Shown: positions 12,649 to 20,588 of the stretch, piece by piece
Layout of the letters: every line of letters starts with the position of its first letter
How positions within the stretch are numbered: the first letter of the stretch is position 1
NCBI GenBank assembly: GCA_945876405.1
Contig: CAMCOJ010000003.1
Location: 1-20,639, forward strand
Direction: 5' to 3'
Length of the DNA stretch: 20,639 nucleotides
From: an uncultured Ruminococcus sp.
GTDB taxonomy: Bacteria; Bacillota; Clostridia; Oscillospirales; Ruminococcaceae
The notes under the pieces: model-generated
Databases searched by the model: none
Told to the model about the DNA's origin: nothing
Seen by the model: only the letters and a program-made list of their open reading frames with translations
Position numbers and translations under genes: made by a program

Positions 12649-14883
12649 TTAACCTCCCAGTTCTATCAATGGACTCTGTCCACTACTCATTGTTGTATTG
12701 TTTATGTGTTCTATGACCGCTTGCCCAAGGACTCTTTCGTTTATTTTTAATATCACCGGTATGCCCGATGAAGCTCCGCCCATTGCGGATTTTACAGCAT
12801 TGTATATCGCTGTTGTAATCTGGTCGTTGTTTGCGACCGCTGTTTTATTTCCTATTTTTCCGACCATTTCCGGACCTGACTCACGGGCTATGAACATTTC
12901 TCCGACATCAGGGAAACCGCCGGCGGCATATTTCCTCGGGCCAATAAAATTATCGGGTAAATCTTTAGTTTGATTGTATGCATTTTCCGCTGAAGAAGAA
13001 GCCGTATTAGTTTTGGAAAAGTTAATTCCAAGCATCATACCGCCCATTGAAAGCAGCTGACCTTTGACGTCACCTGTTACAAATGACTTCCAGTAATTAT
13101 ATACATTCTGAAGTTTGGTGAGCAAGCCGTCCAGATCTGTCATTATTCCAGGGATATCACCTGTGATTACATCATAAGTCAGCTTCCAGCAATCAGACAC
13201 TATGCCCCAGGATGAATTCCAGAACGCATACCACTGAGTACCGCTGAACTGGTCTTTTATAAACTTATCAAGTATAAGTATTTTCTTTTTCCAGTTCTTT
13301 TCGTGCCAGATATCATACATTGCAGCTCCGGCATCATCCCAGAGTTTCACCCAGTCATCACCAAGCCAGACTCCCACAATCTTTTCGGCAGCTTCAAGAC
13401 CTTTTTCAAAAGAATCAGCATTTATCATCTCATTCCAAAGGTCTTTTGTTCGTGAAATCTTTTCTGAAATATTTTTAAAGAATTTATTTGCACTATCAGC
13501 GATACCTTCAAATGATAATCCATCAAGTGATAAGTTATCAATTTCAGACTGAAGATCCCCTATTCCTTCAATAGCACTGTCAATATTTAAGAGGTCATCA
13601 TCAGTAACAAGTCCGCCAAGTGCCCCACTGTTGTCATTGATTTTATTCACTTCATCAAACGAAGCAAGGAACCTATCAATTCCTTCTGCAGCTCCACTGA
13701 ACTCCTTTGTTGCATCAGAAAGATTTCCGACAGATTCAGCAGCATTATCTGAAGACAAGGCCATTTCATTGATAGATGAAGCCGGTTTCTTCGCCTTTTC
13801 TTCCATGTTATCAAATGCTTTTGAAATACCGGAAATAAGCTTGACAGCACCTATAACTCCTGCAACGACAGCTACAATACCCAGAGCACCTTTCAAAGCC
13901 TGAGCCGCTGTAAGTGTTGTAAGCAGATTCATGTTTAGAATCTTGATTGCACCTGATGCCAGGAGAGTTACTGATTTTGTTATTGCAACAATCTTATTGA
14001 AATTCATCAATGCGACTGCAGCACCAACCGAAACAGCAATAAAAACTTTGGTGCTTTTACTTGATGCCACCCAGCCCTGAGTAATCAGCGATATTCCGGA
14101 AGCAACTGGTTTCATGTATGCAAGAACAGTTTTTATTCCGTTTACTGCAGATGAAAATACTATCTTTGCAGCAGGCATCAATTCCGAACCGACTTCACCG
14201 GATAATGACTGTATTTCAAGCTTTGCAGTACGGACCATGTTAGCCCAGTGGTCACTTGTGTTTGCATAGTCTCCTGAAGCCTGACTAAGTCTATCTAATA
14301 CGAACTTATATCTGAGCGCAACCTTTTCCTGCTCAGTCATCTGCTTTGTAGTCTTGCCGTATCCTTTTTCAAGAGCGTACTGGTCAAGTGCGTTTTGAGT
14401 CATTACTACGCCGAGTTCTTTTAGTGATTCAGTTTCGCCTGTGAAAACTGATTTAAGCTTTGTATACGCTGCATCTGAATCGAGGTTGTAAAATGATGCT
14501 ACATCTCCGGCAAGTCCTGTTAATGACGTTGACATCTTCGCAGCTTCCTCTGTTGTAAAGCCGAATGACTTTGCCATAGCTCCGAAGGATCCAATATATT
14601 TCTTTGCTATAGTTTCGGAAAGGCCGTATTGCTGTATTGCGTTCTTACTGAACTTGTCTACTGATTCAGACATATCGTCGAACACTACCTCCACAACGTT
14701 CTGAACCTCTTCAAGATCAGATGCATTTTTCAATGCTTCTTTGGTGAATTTGACTGTTGCTGTGGTCAGTGCAACAAATGCCATCTTAAGTTTTAAAGTA
14801 GATGCCGTACACTGCTGCATCTGACTTCTGAAGTTTGATGTGCCGACCGCACGAATAATTACATTCAGTTCGTCCGTTGTCAT
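12649..14883 (-). CDS. Tail tape measure protein
   Basis: I start at ATG 14883, which has AGGAGGTGAG directly upstream and overlaps the preceding stop codon (ATGA). The longer frame to 14931 lacks such a site. The product is 744 residues. Residues about 45-240 are a helical tape-measure domain typical of siphoviruses ([40 protein letters not shown] and [20 protein letters not shown]). Hydrophobic stretches lie at about 280-294 and 330-352. They may form the membrane channel for DNA entry. Long helices follow, then a beta-rich end with [15 protein letters not shown]. No lysozyme or peptidase domain is visible. At about 0.15 nm per residue the tail would be roughly 110 nm, a prediction only. 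Confidence 0.92.
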   Translation of the reverse strand: MTTDELNVIIRAVGTSNFRSQMQQCTASTLKLKMAFVALTTATVKFTKEALKNASDLEEVQNVVEVVFDDMSESVDKFSKNAIQQYGLSETIAKKYIGSFGAMAKSFGFTTEEAAKMSTSLTGLAGDVASFYNLDSDAAYTKLKSVFTGETESLKELGVVMTQNALDQYALEKGYGKTTKQMTEQEKVALRYKFVLDRLSQASGDYANTSDHWANMVRTAKLEIQSLSGEVGSELMPAAKIVFSSAVNGIKTVLAYMKPVASGISLITQGWVASSKSTKVFIAVSVGAAVALMNFNKIVAITKSVTLLASGAIKILNMNLLTTLTAAQALKGALGIVAVVAGVIGAVKLISGISKAFDNMEEKAKKPASSINEMALSSDNAAESVGNLSDATKEFSGAAEGIDRFLASFDEVNKINDNSGALGGLVTDDDLLNIDSAIEGIGDLQSEIDNLSLDGLSFEGIADSANKFFKNISEKISRTKDLWNEMINADSFEKGLEAAEKIVGVWLGDDWVKLWDDAGAAMYDIWHEKNWKKKILILDKFIKDQFSGTQWYAFWNSSWGIVSDCWKLTYDVITGDIPGIMTDLDGLLTKLQNVYNYWKSFVTGDVKGQLLSMGGMMLGINFSKTNTASSSAENAYNQTKDLPDNFIGPRKYAAGGFPDVGEMFIARESGPEMVGKIGNKTAVANNDQITTAIYNAVKSAMGGASSGIPVILKINERVLGQAVIEHINNTTMSSGQSPLIELGG

Positions 14884-15245
14884 TTTCTCACCTCCTGCAA
14901 TGCCTTCATGTATGCTTTGCTGTCTTCCCATCCAGTGTAAATGTTTGATTTCTCTTCTGATGTTCTGCCACTTATCAGTTCATCGTATGACAGAATTTTC
15001 ACATCAGGATTAAATGCAGATACAACAGCTGTGCGTATAAGTGCAGCAAGGTAGTGCAGATCTCTTAATCTGCACTCTTCCTTGTTACGTACAATTTCCA
15101 TGTACACACATATCTCATGCATAGTGCTGTTCCAGAAGTCTTCCGACTTCATACCGCCGGCTATGCAGATTTTATAAGGTTTTTCGATCAGCTCAGCAAT
15201 GCAGACTGTTTTTCCATCAGTTTCTCCTGCATCTGAGCCGTCATT
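14880..15245 (-). CDS. Tail assembly chaperone 2, made by -1 frameshift from chaperone 1
   Basis: The frame is open from before the slip site at 15245 to TGA 14880-14882. It reads [20 protein letters not shown], then [20 protein letters not shown] and [17 protein letters not shown]. The first in-frame ATG (15152) has no convincing ribosome binding site, and clearly coding sequence lies upstream of it. Slipping one base back at the A8 run in the first chaperone gene would give a 230-residue fusion (109 residues of chaperone 1 plus 121 of this frame). This is the lambda gpG/gpGT arrangement: the short form coats the tape measure and the long form recruits tail-tube protein. The gene sits directly before the tape measure gene, as usual, and its stop overlaps that gene's start. 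Confidence 0.82.
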   Translation of the reverse strand, partial: NDGSDAGETDGKTVCIAELIEKPYKICIAGGMKSEDFWNSTMHEICVYMEIVRNKEECRLRDLHYLAALIRTAVVSAFNPDVKILSYDELISGRTSEEKSNIYTGWEDSKAYMKALQEVRK

Positions 15246-15571
15246 TTTTTTGACATGTCAATTGCCTCCTGCTTTATATATCCGGAGTTTTCCATTACAG
15301 AAAGAATAACATCATATAGATCTTCAACCTTGTTTCCCTGCATCGTGTATTCGTCAATTACAGCAAGTGCATCACCTTCTGTCTTTACATCATCATTGAG
15401 CTGCTTTGCTGCAGCATAAAAATATTTTGCAAGGACTCTGATTTCGCAAAGGCGGTTCATCCCGTCAACAACTGAACAGTTCAGTTTATCTTCAAGTTCA
15501 ATCGCTGAAGTTGCAGGAATCCTGAGACGATATTCTTTTTCGCCAATATTAAGCACTATGTATGGTTTCAT
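15188..15571 (-). CDS. Tail assembly chaperone 1
   Basis: The 127-residue protein (MKPYIVLNIGEKEYRLRIPA) begins with two beta strands and then a helical body (SAIELEDKLNCSVVDGMNRL, then CEIRVLAKYFYAAAKQLNDD). This matches Gram-positive tail chaperones that bind the tape measure protein before tail-tube polymerisation. The C-terminus is helical and basic ([20 protein letters not shown]). The slip site lies at codons 108-109, so most ribosomes should end here at 15188 and a minority continue into the second chaperone frame. It is placed between the tail tube and tape measure genes, the standard position. AAGGATG upstream of ATG 15571 is an acceptable ribosome binding site. Confidence 0.82.
   Translation of the reverse strand: MKPYIVLNIGEKEYRLRIPATSAIELEDKLNCSVVDGMNRLCEIRVLAKYFYAAAKQLNDDVKTEGDALAVIDEYTMQGNKVEDLYDVILSVMENSGYIKQEAIDMSKKMTAQMQEKLMEKQSALLS
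15244..15251 (-). promoter_or_regulatory. Slippery A8 run, likely -1 programmed frameshift site
   Basis: In the first chaperone frame the codons read TCA AAA AAA ATG, so A_AAA_AAA is a canonical -1 slippery heptamer. After slipping, the next codons are AAT GAC GGC and the frame stays open to 14880. A second, weaker candidate, G_GAA_AAA, lies at 15215-15209 and would give the same frame. I see no strong downstream pseudoknot. Confidence 0.75.
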
Positions 15572-15587
15572 TTTTCACACATCCTTA

Positions 15588-16070
15588 TTATTTTGTAGTT
15601 GAAGAAGCTGAAGTAGTCTGTACTGAAGCTGTTCTTGCTGCAGAATAATCTTCAAGCTTTGATTCGAGTGAACTGTAAACCTTGAACTTCATAGCTGCAT
15701 TAACACCTGCGGAATCCCGTACAGTTGAGACTGTACCCGTCCATGTAAAACCGGTATCATCAGGATATACAAGGCGAAAATCCACCTTCGTTCCTGCAAG
15801 TTCCCAGGCTCTGAATGCAGCATATGTCTTTTTTATTTCTGTTACAGAATCCTCATCACCTTTGTTATCGTAATAATCAAACTGAAGAGAACCATAGTCA
15901 GTAATACCGTCTATAGTTCTTTTATGAGAATCATTAAGATTTGTTACATCAATTTTTTCTTTGTTACCACCCATATCCGGCACATTGTAAAGACCATATG
16001 TTTTCTTCCAGGTTGATTCTGAATTCGCCTTTACTTCAAGGTATGTACCTCTGGTTGAAAATTCAGGCAT
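15588..16070 (-). CDS. Major tail tube protein
   Basis: The 160-residue protein (MPEFSTRGTYLEVKANSEST) shows the siphovirus tail-tube pattern. There is an early KTYGLYNVPDMGGNKEKIDV, then NDSHKRTIDGITDYGSLQFD, a DNKGDEDS loop, and a long hairpin region DFRLVYPDDTGFTWTGTVST. The C-terminus is a low-complexity Ser/Thr/Ala tail (residues about 145-160) that is probably exposed on the tube surface. It should assemble as stacked hexamers around the tape measure protein. No sheath gene follows, which supports a non-contractile tail. AGGAGG precedes ATG 16070. Confidence 0.9.
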   Translation of the reverse strand: MPEFSTRGTYLEVKANSESTWKKTYGLYNVPDMGGNKEKIDVTNLNDSHKRTIDGITDYGSLQFDYYDNKGDEDSVTEIKKTYAAFRAWELAGTKVDFRLVYPDDTGFTWTGTVSTVRDSAGVNAAMKFKVYSSLESKLEDYSAARTASVQTTSASSTTK

Positions 16071-16082
16071 TTCTATTCCTCC

Positions 16083-16427
16083 TTATTGATGAAAATGATA
16101 GTTAGTTTCATTTACCCTTACCCGGAAAGTCATCGTAAACCTCTGCGAACCCATTGGCTTTCCGGCAGTTCGTATAAATCCGTGAGCTGTCATTGTTTCT
16201 GATACTTCGCCTGCAATCAAACTCCGTTCTTCCGGAGTGCGTCCATATACATCAATCTGCATACAGATATCCGAAAGGAATTCTTCCCCTTCAAGTACCA
16301 CAGCTGTTCTGTTGTCATACTGCTCTATGACTATACAGGGTATTTTTTCGCTGCTTTCACTGCCTGCAAGCTCAACAGGAGCAATGTTTCTTAATATACG
16401 GTCTACGTATGGATTTAAGTCAACCAT
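16083..16427 (-). CDS. Tail completion / tail terminator-like protein
   Basis: The 114-residue protein starts with a helix (MVDLNPYVDRILRNIAPVEL) and continues with beta strands (IPCIVIEQYDNRTAVVLEGE, ICMQIDVYGRTPEERSLIAG, FTMTFRVRVNETNYHF). Such a fold, between the gp10-like gene and the tail tube gene, is typical of the terminator that caps the finished tail and joins it to the head. Sequence similarity inside this family is weak, so gene order carries much of the call. It overlaps the gp10-like gene by 13 bp, with AGGAG upstream of ATG 16427. Confidence 0.75.
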   Translation of the reverse strand: MVDLNPYVDRILRNIAPVELAGSESSEKIPCIVIEQYDNRTAVVLEGEEFLSDICMQIDVYGRTPEERSLIAGEVSETMTAHGFIRTAGKPMGSQRFTMTFRVRVNETNYHFHQ

Positions 16428-16855
16428 TTCAGCAGCTCCTTTCGTACAGTTTCAACAGCTTCGTCTTTTCCGTTCTCAAATCCGTTATGCATAAAATGCT
16501 TTGCCGGCTGTCCGCTTGTGGTTACCCAGTGACCAAGCTTATCAGAAAAGTATCTCCAGTATGGTTTTTCTGTATGAGGTACAGACGGATCACCAAGCTT
16601 ACCGGTTCCATATTCCACATATGGTGCATATTCAAGATTAGTACCGACAGAATACTGCAGATGACCTGTTTTCTCGACTGATATACTGTTTCTGAGAGTA
16701 CCTTCGTCGACCGGGACAAGCGGTTTAATCTCTGCCTGTAACCTGTAAGCACCTTTTTCAACAGCTCTGTCAAGAAAAGGTTCTGAATTCAGTCCCATCT
16801 GCTGAAATCTCCCAAGCAATCGTTCTATTCCTTCGCACTGGATGTCTATTTCCAT
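16415..16855 (-). CDS. HK97 gp10-like head-tail/tail component
   Basis: The 146-residue protein has the family's usual layout. A helical start (IERLLGRFQQMGLNSEPFLD) is followed by LQAEIKPLVPVDEGTLRNSI, the very characteristic VPVDEGTLRNSI motif, then NLEYAPYVEYGTGKLG and the late signature GQPAKHFMHNGFENGKDEAV. This family is found between head-closure and tail-terminator genes in siphoviruses and is thought to act in tail joining or assembly. Length is normal. GGGAGG precedes ATG 16855, and it overlaps its upstream neighbour by 10 bp in the tightly packed connector block. Confidence 0.9.
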   Translation of the reverse strand: MEIDIQCEGIERLLGRFQQMGLNSEPFLDRAVEKGAYRLQAEIKPLVPVDEGTLRNSISVEKTGHLQYSVGTNLEYAPYVEYGTGKLGDPSVPHTEKPYWRYFSDKLGHWVTTSGQPAKHFMHNGFENGKDEAVETVRKELLKWLT

Positions 16856-17160
16856 AGCTCAGCCTCCCCGACACAATGGTCTGCATATTCTGTAACTGAC
16901 ACAAGCATATACTGAGGTACATTGCCTGTAATACAGAATCCGTCGCCTATCTTTACAGGAAGATCTGAAGGAAAATACAGTTTGCACACTGACCTTTTTT
17001 CAAGACCGTTGTTTCCTTTTTCAACTTTCTGGGAATATTCGACCTGACACGGAAAGCATCCGACTTCAACGACTTTCTTTTCTGTTCCGACATAATCGGA
17101 TTTTTCTTCTTCCATGCGAAAGAATTTTATTCTTTTCAGTAAGTTATTCAGAAGTCTCAC
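16846..17160 (-). CDS. Head closure / head-tail joining protein
   Basis: The 104-residue product (GTG start at 17160, MRLLNNLLKRIKFFRMEEEK) has a short basic helix and then beta strands (VVEVGCFPCQVEYSQKVEK, RSVCKLYFPSDLPVKIGDGF, QYMLVSVTEYADHCVGEAEL). The pattern matches gp16/FII-type head-closure rings. The GTG overlaps the connector gene by 17 bp, which favours coupled translation. An alternative ATG at 17115 has no ribosome binding site. It lies in the canonical place between the gp6-like connector and the gp10-like gene. Confidence rests on both fold pattern and order. Confidence 0.7.
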   Translation of the reverse strand: MRLLNNLLKRIKFFRMEEEKSDYVGTEKKVVEVGCFPCQVEYSQKVEKGNNGLEKRSVCKLYFPSDLPVKIGDGFCITGNVPQYMLVSVTEYADHCVGEAELWK

Positions 17161-17458
17161 TTCTGATCACCCGAACCTTTCTCGGATAGTTCTGAAGCCT
17201 TCTGAGCATTGCCGGCGGTAGATCGTTTATGAACGACTGTGATACACCGCCCTGTGAGCGGCTCGTTTCTCCTTCAGCGCCCATCTGGTTGTACAGAATC
17301 ACTGCATACTGAACTACGACTGACTCAAGCCGTTGCGGAAGTTCGTCACGGCCTATGTAGTCGAGGATTGTATCTGTAGCAGTTTCGAGCAAGGCATTGA
17401 GTGTGCCGTCTTCACAGCAGCAAGTACCGCCGAGGAGACCTTTAAGATTCTCTAACAC
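17144..17458 (-). CDS. gp6-like head-tail connector protein
   Basis: The 104-residue protein (GTG start at 17458; AAAGGATGG upstream) is mostly helical. It begins MLENLKGLLGGTCCCEDGTL, followed by LLETATDTILDYIGRDELPQ and LESVVVQYAVILYNQMGAEG. It then has SRSQGGVSQSFINDLPPAML, the GG-SQSF loop typical of this connector family. Such proteins form a 12-mer ring under the portal. The run CCC at residues 13-15 is uncommon. It follows the major capsid gene by 19 bp. Confidence 0.85.
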   Translation of the reverse strand: MLENLKGLLGGTCCCEDGTLNALLETATDTILDYIGRDELPQRLESVVVQYAVILYNQMGAEGETSRSQGGVSQSFINDLPPAMLRRLQNYPRKVRVIRSETSE

Positions 17459-17477
17459 TGCTTACCATCCTTTCAGA

Positions 17478-18473
17478 TCATGCTGTCTTTGGTTTGATAC
17501 CGATGTCAGTAAGTACAGCTGCCTTGAGAGTGTTACGGAGTGCAACACCGGCAACAAGTTCAACTTCGCCTGTCTTTACTGCGCCCGGAGCTGTCATGTC
17601 AGGAAGGAATGTCTGAATCACGCCTGTTCCTGTCGGTGAAATACCGAAGAAACCGTCAAGGCCGAGTGATACAGCGTAGATTGATGTTTTACCAAGTGTT
17701 GAAGACGAAGCAGCTGATGTGTCAACTACATCAACAGACTTTGTGCCGTTGTAATACTTGCCGAGGTCTACGAGCGGAATATTGCCGTAGTATTCAACAG
17801 TTCTGCCGAACGCGTCTTCCTGACGTGAGTAGTAACCGGCACGTCTTGCTACTGACTTAACCTTGAGAAGCATGTCACCGTTCATCATGAGCATTGACAC
17901 GTCTCCGTCGACAGCTGCTACAAGTGCGTCAAGCTGATCAAGGAATGCGTAGGCGTTGCTTCCGATTGCGTTTGCATCAGAAATATCGATGCCTGAAGAG
18001 AGCTCTGATGATGTACCTGTGAGCATCTTCTTGAGACCGTCGAATGTATTTGGAACATATCCTGCACCGGATGAAGCTGATGTACCGTTAATAACATTGT
18101 TGTGGAACTGGTTAGCTGTTGCCTTGATCTTCTGTTCCATCTGGAATGCCATTTCATCAACGGCACCTGAAGTATTCTGAATTACACGGTCAACCTGGAA
18201 CGAACCGCCCATGATGATGGCCTTAGTGCTTTTCTCTTCACGCTTTGCTTCATTTGCTGTGTATTCTGTGTTAATCTGACGAACACCTGCTGTTGATGGC
18301 GTCTTGAGCTGTACATAGGTATAGCCGAGTGTTGAACCGCCTGTACCAGGTGAGAGCATATTATCAAATGTCATTCTGTCGAGAAGAAGTGAAGATCTTC
18401 TGAACGTGTCGACTACCTGCTGATTTACCTTGTCGGTCATGCCGACTTTTGCTTCTGCGAGTGTAATAGGCAT
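17478..18473 (-). CDS. Major capsid protein
   Basis: The 331-residue protein (MPITLAEAKVGMTDKVNQQV) has the features of an HK97-fold coat protein of Gram-positive siphoviruses. There is a long N-terminal helix with FRRSSLLLDRMTFDNML, a variable E-loop-like segment (TYVQLKTPSTAGVRQINTEY), a spine-helix region (VDEMAFQMEQKIKATANQFH), P-domain beta strands, and a C-terminal GVALRNTLKAAVLTDIGIKP. There is no N-terminal protease-processed delta domain; the separate scaffold gene just upstream does that job. AGGAGG lies before ATG 18473. It should be among the most highly expressed late products. Confidence 0.92.
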   Translation of the reverse strand: MPITLAEAKVGMTDKVNQQVVDTFRRSSLLLDRMTFDNMLSPGTGGSTLGYTYVQLKTPSTAGVRQINTEYTANEAKREEKSTKAIIMGGSFQVDRVIQNTSGAVDEMAFQMEQKIKATANQFHNNVINGTSASSGAGYVPNTFDGLKKMLTGTSSELSSGIDISDANAIGSNAYAFLDQLDALVAAVDGDVSMLMMNGDMLLKVKSVARRAGYYSRQEDAFGRTVEYYGNIPLVDLGKYYNGTKSVDVVDTSAASSSTLGKTSIYAVSLGLDGFFGISPTGTGVIQTFLPDMTAPGAVKTGEVELVAGVALRNTLKAAVLTDIGIKPKTA

Positions 18474-18493
18474 ATTAAATTCCTCCTTATGAA

Positions 18494-19141
18494 TTATTTA
18501 TAAACTTCCTGAAGAGCGCCGCGCAACGTGCTGACACTCTGATTTCCTGTGTTTGCATTTCCAGTCTTAGGTGGATTTGATTTCAGCCTGTCATTGACAG
18601 CTTTCTGAACCGCCGCAGAAAATGCCTTTTCGATTGTTTCGATTGATGCTGTGCAGTTTTCTGCTGATGTAGTGTCAACAATATCTGCAAGCTCAGCAGG
18701 AAGCCCTTTTTCTGTGAAGACTTCCTTCGCTGTCGCTGTCAGTTCACGCTTAGTGAGAGCGGCTTCACGTTCAGCAAGCTCTTTCTCATGCTTTTCCTGT
18801 TCGTATTTTGCTTTCTGCTCAGCGTTCATCTTTGCAAGCTTCTCAGCTTCTGACAGCTTTTCACTGATGAGATCATCAACTTCCTTCTGAGTAAACTTCT
18901 TTTCTGACTGCTTCGCCTGACGTGCAAGGCGGTCAGCTATAATCTTGTCTACTTCTTCCTGAGTGAATGTTTTAGGCTGAGGCTCAGTGCCCTCAGCAGA
19001 TTTTGGATCACCTCCGCCGTTTTCAGCTCCGGCATGCTCATTAGTCTTGCCTGTAGTTTCGGTTGCGGTTGTTCCTTCAGCTCCTGCGCCGCCTGCATCA
19101 GCAAAGAACTGCATAGGAATGATAAACTTTTTGAATGTCAT
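18494..19141 (-). CDS. Capsid scaffold protein (DUF4355-like)
   Basis: The 215-residue protein has a typical scaffold layout. It starts with MTFKKFIIPMQFFAD, then a Gly/Ala/Glu-rich disordered region (about 16-55). The paired motifs FTQEEVDKIIADRLARQ and FTQKEVDDLISEKLSEAEKL follow, then a long charged coiled coil (about 90-130, EQKAKYEQEKHEKELAEREA). A helical globular end contains AKEVFTEKGLPAELADIVDT and finally a Gly/Asn-rich tail. It would guide procapsid assembly and then leave. GGAGGT precedes ATG 19141. The position between the minor head and major capsid genes is canonical. Confidence 0.9.
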   Translation of the reverse strand: MTFKKFIIPMQFFADAGGAGAEGTTATETTGKTNEHAGAENGGGDPKSAEGTEPQPKTFTQEEVDKIIADRLARQAKQSEKKFTQKEVDDLISEKLSEAEKLAKMNAEQKAKYEQEKHEKELAEREAALTKRELTATAKEVFTEKGLPAELADIVDTTSAENCTASIETIEKAFSAAVQKAVNDRLKSNPPKTGNANTGNQSVSTLRGALQEVYK

Positions 19142-19155
19142 AGTGATACCTCCGT

Positions 19156-19216
19156 TTAAACTCCGTCGAGTGTATATTCCATGCAGAGTTTAACGCCGTT
19201 CAGCACGTTCTGGGCA
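19156..19216 (-). other. Short coding-like remnant upstream of the scaffold gene
   Basis: One minus-strand frame reads AQNVLNGVKLCMEYTLDGV and stops at 19156-19158, eight bases before the scaffold ribosome binding site. Upstream it runs into the T-run of a terminator. The composition is protein-like, but there is no start signal. It could be the surviving 3' end of a gene displaced when the upstream cassette changed, or simply chance in about 60 bases. Confidence 0.25.
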
Positions 19217-19217
19217 T

Positions 19218-19243
19218 AAAAAAAGCACCTCGAATGAGATGCT
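19218..19243 (-). terminator. Rho-independent terminator, second of a tandem pair
   Basis: On the minus strand AGCATCTC and GAGGTGCT form an 8-bp stem with one weak pair and a 4-nt loop, directly followed by seven Ts. It lies between the 75-codon ORF and the scaffold gene. Confidence 0.82.
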
Positions 19244-19269
19244 GTAATTTATTAAGTTGTAAGGGTGTG

Positions 19270-19297
19270 AAAAAAGCACCTCAGTAATTGAAGTGCT
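19270..19297 (-). terminator. Rho-independent terminator, first of a tandem pair
   Basis: On the minus strand AGCACTTC and GAGGTGCT pair around a 7-nt loop, followed by six Ts. It starts 10 bases after the 75-codon ORF. Its 3' arm and T-run are almost identical to the second terminator, which suggests local duplication. Confidence 0.82.
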
Positions 19298-19306
19298 TCT
19301 GATAAA

Positions 19307-19534
19307 TCAATTCAAGAACAACGTTCTACCAATTTTCCTGTTTGGAGCAAGAAGAATTTCAGTATAATTTTTAATATCGTTAGCGTTTATATATCTTGCC
19401 ATTCCTGTAGATAAAAGAGTAAACATGGTCCCGTTTTCGTCTTTTAATAAAGTTCCGGATTTTAAATCGCACGCGCCATCTATCGTTACAGCAAGATTGT
19501 TTCCTATTGGTATAGAGTTCACAACATTAAACAT
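19307..19534 (-). CDS. 75-residue partner of the MuF protein; candidate immunity or regulatory protein
   Basis: The protein (MFNVVNSIPIGNNLAVTIDG) is small and all-beta. IPIGNNLAVTIDG, LKSGTLLKDENGTMFTLLS and NYTEILLAPNRKIGRTLFL recall the beta barrel of translation-factor domain 2. That likeness is an impression, not a match. Its GGGGTGA ribosome binding site is built into the last codons of the MuF gene, and only three bases separate the genes, so the two are translationally coupled. Tandem terminators follow at once, making a two-gene unit. A small gene directly after a toxin-tipped protein is the usual place for an immunity gene. It could equally be a conserved small head protein of unknown role. 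Confidence 0.7.
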   Translation of the reverse strand: MFNVVNSIPIGNNLAVTIDGACDLKSGTLLKDENGTMFTLLSTGMARYINANDIKNYTEILLAPNRKIGRTLFLN

Positions 19535-19537
19535 ATA

Positions 19538-20588
19538 CTATTCACCCCTTTGGTAATACTCCCGAAGCTCAGCTTCATACGAACGTAACGCTGCCTTTGT
19601 TTGTTCTATTTCCGCTTCTGTGAGTTTGTACACCTTTTTATATTTAAGAAGCTTCTTCTGAGCATATATCTCGCACTTTAATCTGCTCTCATAACTTCCG
19701 TCATTTTTGCCGTTTCTGTACTGAGCAGTGTGAATCAATTCTTCAAAAACACTCGCTCTTCCCGGGTTGCGCCTCAAAAGTATTGTTTTAGCGTTATAGG
19801 TAATTGCTTCTGCGTTTTTTGAGTCAAGGTATGCATCAGTTTCAGAACTCATCTGAATTACTCCACCATTTTTGGCGAACGCTTTCACAATTCTTCTAAG
19901 TTGCTTTTTAGGCATCGGCTCGATATAACCGATTGGTTTTGGCTTTCTTGTAGCTCCAGAAACGTCGCTTCTTCCTATAAACATTGTACCACCATTTGTC
20001 TCTGAAATCAATAGTTTTTCTATCAATTCCGGATGATATTTCTCAAGCCACTCTTTGTATGTAATGTCGCCTGGGACTTTAATGTTGTTTCCGTTTTCGT
20101 CCCTGGCTATGCGTTCTTTGAGCGGCTGTTCTGAATCATACATGATTGTTGTACTTCGGCAGTTCGGATGCATTGGCGGAAGGTTTACTCCGGCCTGTGC
20201 ATCATCGCAGCTGAACACCTGCCCGTCAAGGCTCTGACAAATTGCTGACGTCCTTGTATCAAGGGTTGCAATGTACTTGTATTTCTCAATACCAAGACGC
20301 TTATATGCGTCCATTTCTGCCTGGTTTGCTATGAAATTTGTTTCAGTTCTTACAAGCCGCCTTGCGTTATATGCAGAAGTCTGAAACTGTCTGCTTATCG
20401 CACTGGCCGTACTTGATACCCCGGCTCCTGTCATGAAAGCAATGAGCATCTGTTCCTTAAGTTCAGTTGCAAGAGTCTGAGTATTGTTCCAGATTCTTTC
20501 CGAATAGTTCAGACCGCTCCACTGCATTGTCAGAAGCTTGTTCACTCGTGATGCAGGGAACATTGAGAAGGTATGCAGTGCATTATAG
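19538..20588 (-). CDS. MuF/SPP1 gp7-type minor head protein with extra C-terminal domain, 5' truncated
   Basis: The real sequence covers 349 residues, from YNALHTFSMF to the stop at 19538. The upstream MGSEMCIRDS is adapter-encoded. Residues about 20-190 contain the MuF head-morphogenesis core: ARRLVRTETNFIANQAEM, then YIATLDTRTSAICQSLDGQ (105-123) and GVNLPPMHPNCRSTT (133-147), with Cys and His residues in the family's usual order. After a linker (190-215), residues about 220-349 form an added domain. It contains GYIEPMPKKQLRRIVKAFAK, ILLRRNPGRASVFEELIH (EELIH at 282-286) and a helical end LTEAEIEQTKAALRSYEAEL. MuF proteins are packaged with the head, and known versions carry C-terminal toxin domains. 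The EELIH motif resembles a zincin HExxH with the first His replaced, so enzymatic activity is uncertain. Confidence 0.85.

Noticed and set aside
12649..14883. Peptidase or lysozyme domain inside the tape measure protein
   Set aside because: No catalytic motif of M23, NlpC/P60 or transglycosylase type could be found.
14884..14931. Longer tape measure start
   Set aside because: The start at 14883 has a near-perfect AGGAGGTGAG and the usual ATGA overlap; the longer frame has neither.
15152..15152. Independent start for the second tail chaperone
   Set aside because: There is only a weak GGCGG directly before it, and the frame is clearly coding upstream to the slip site.
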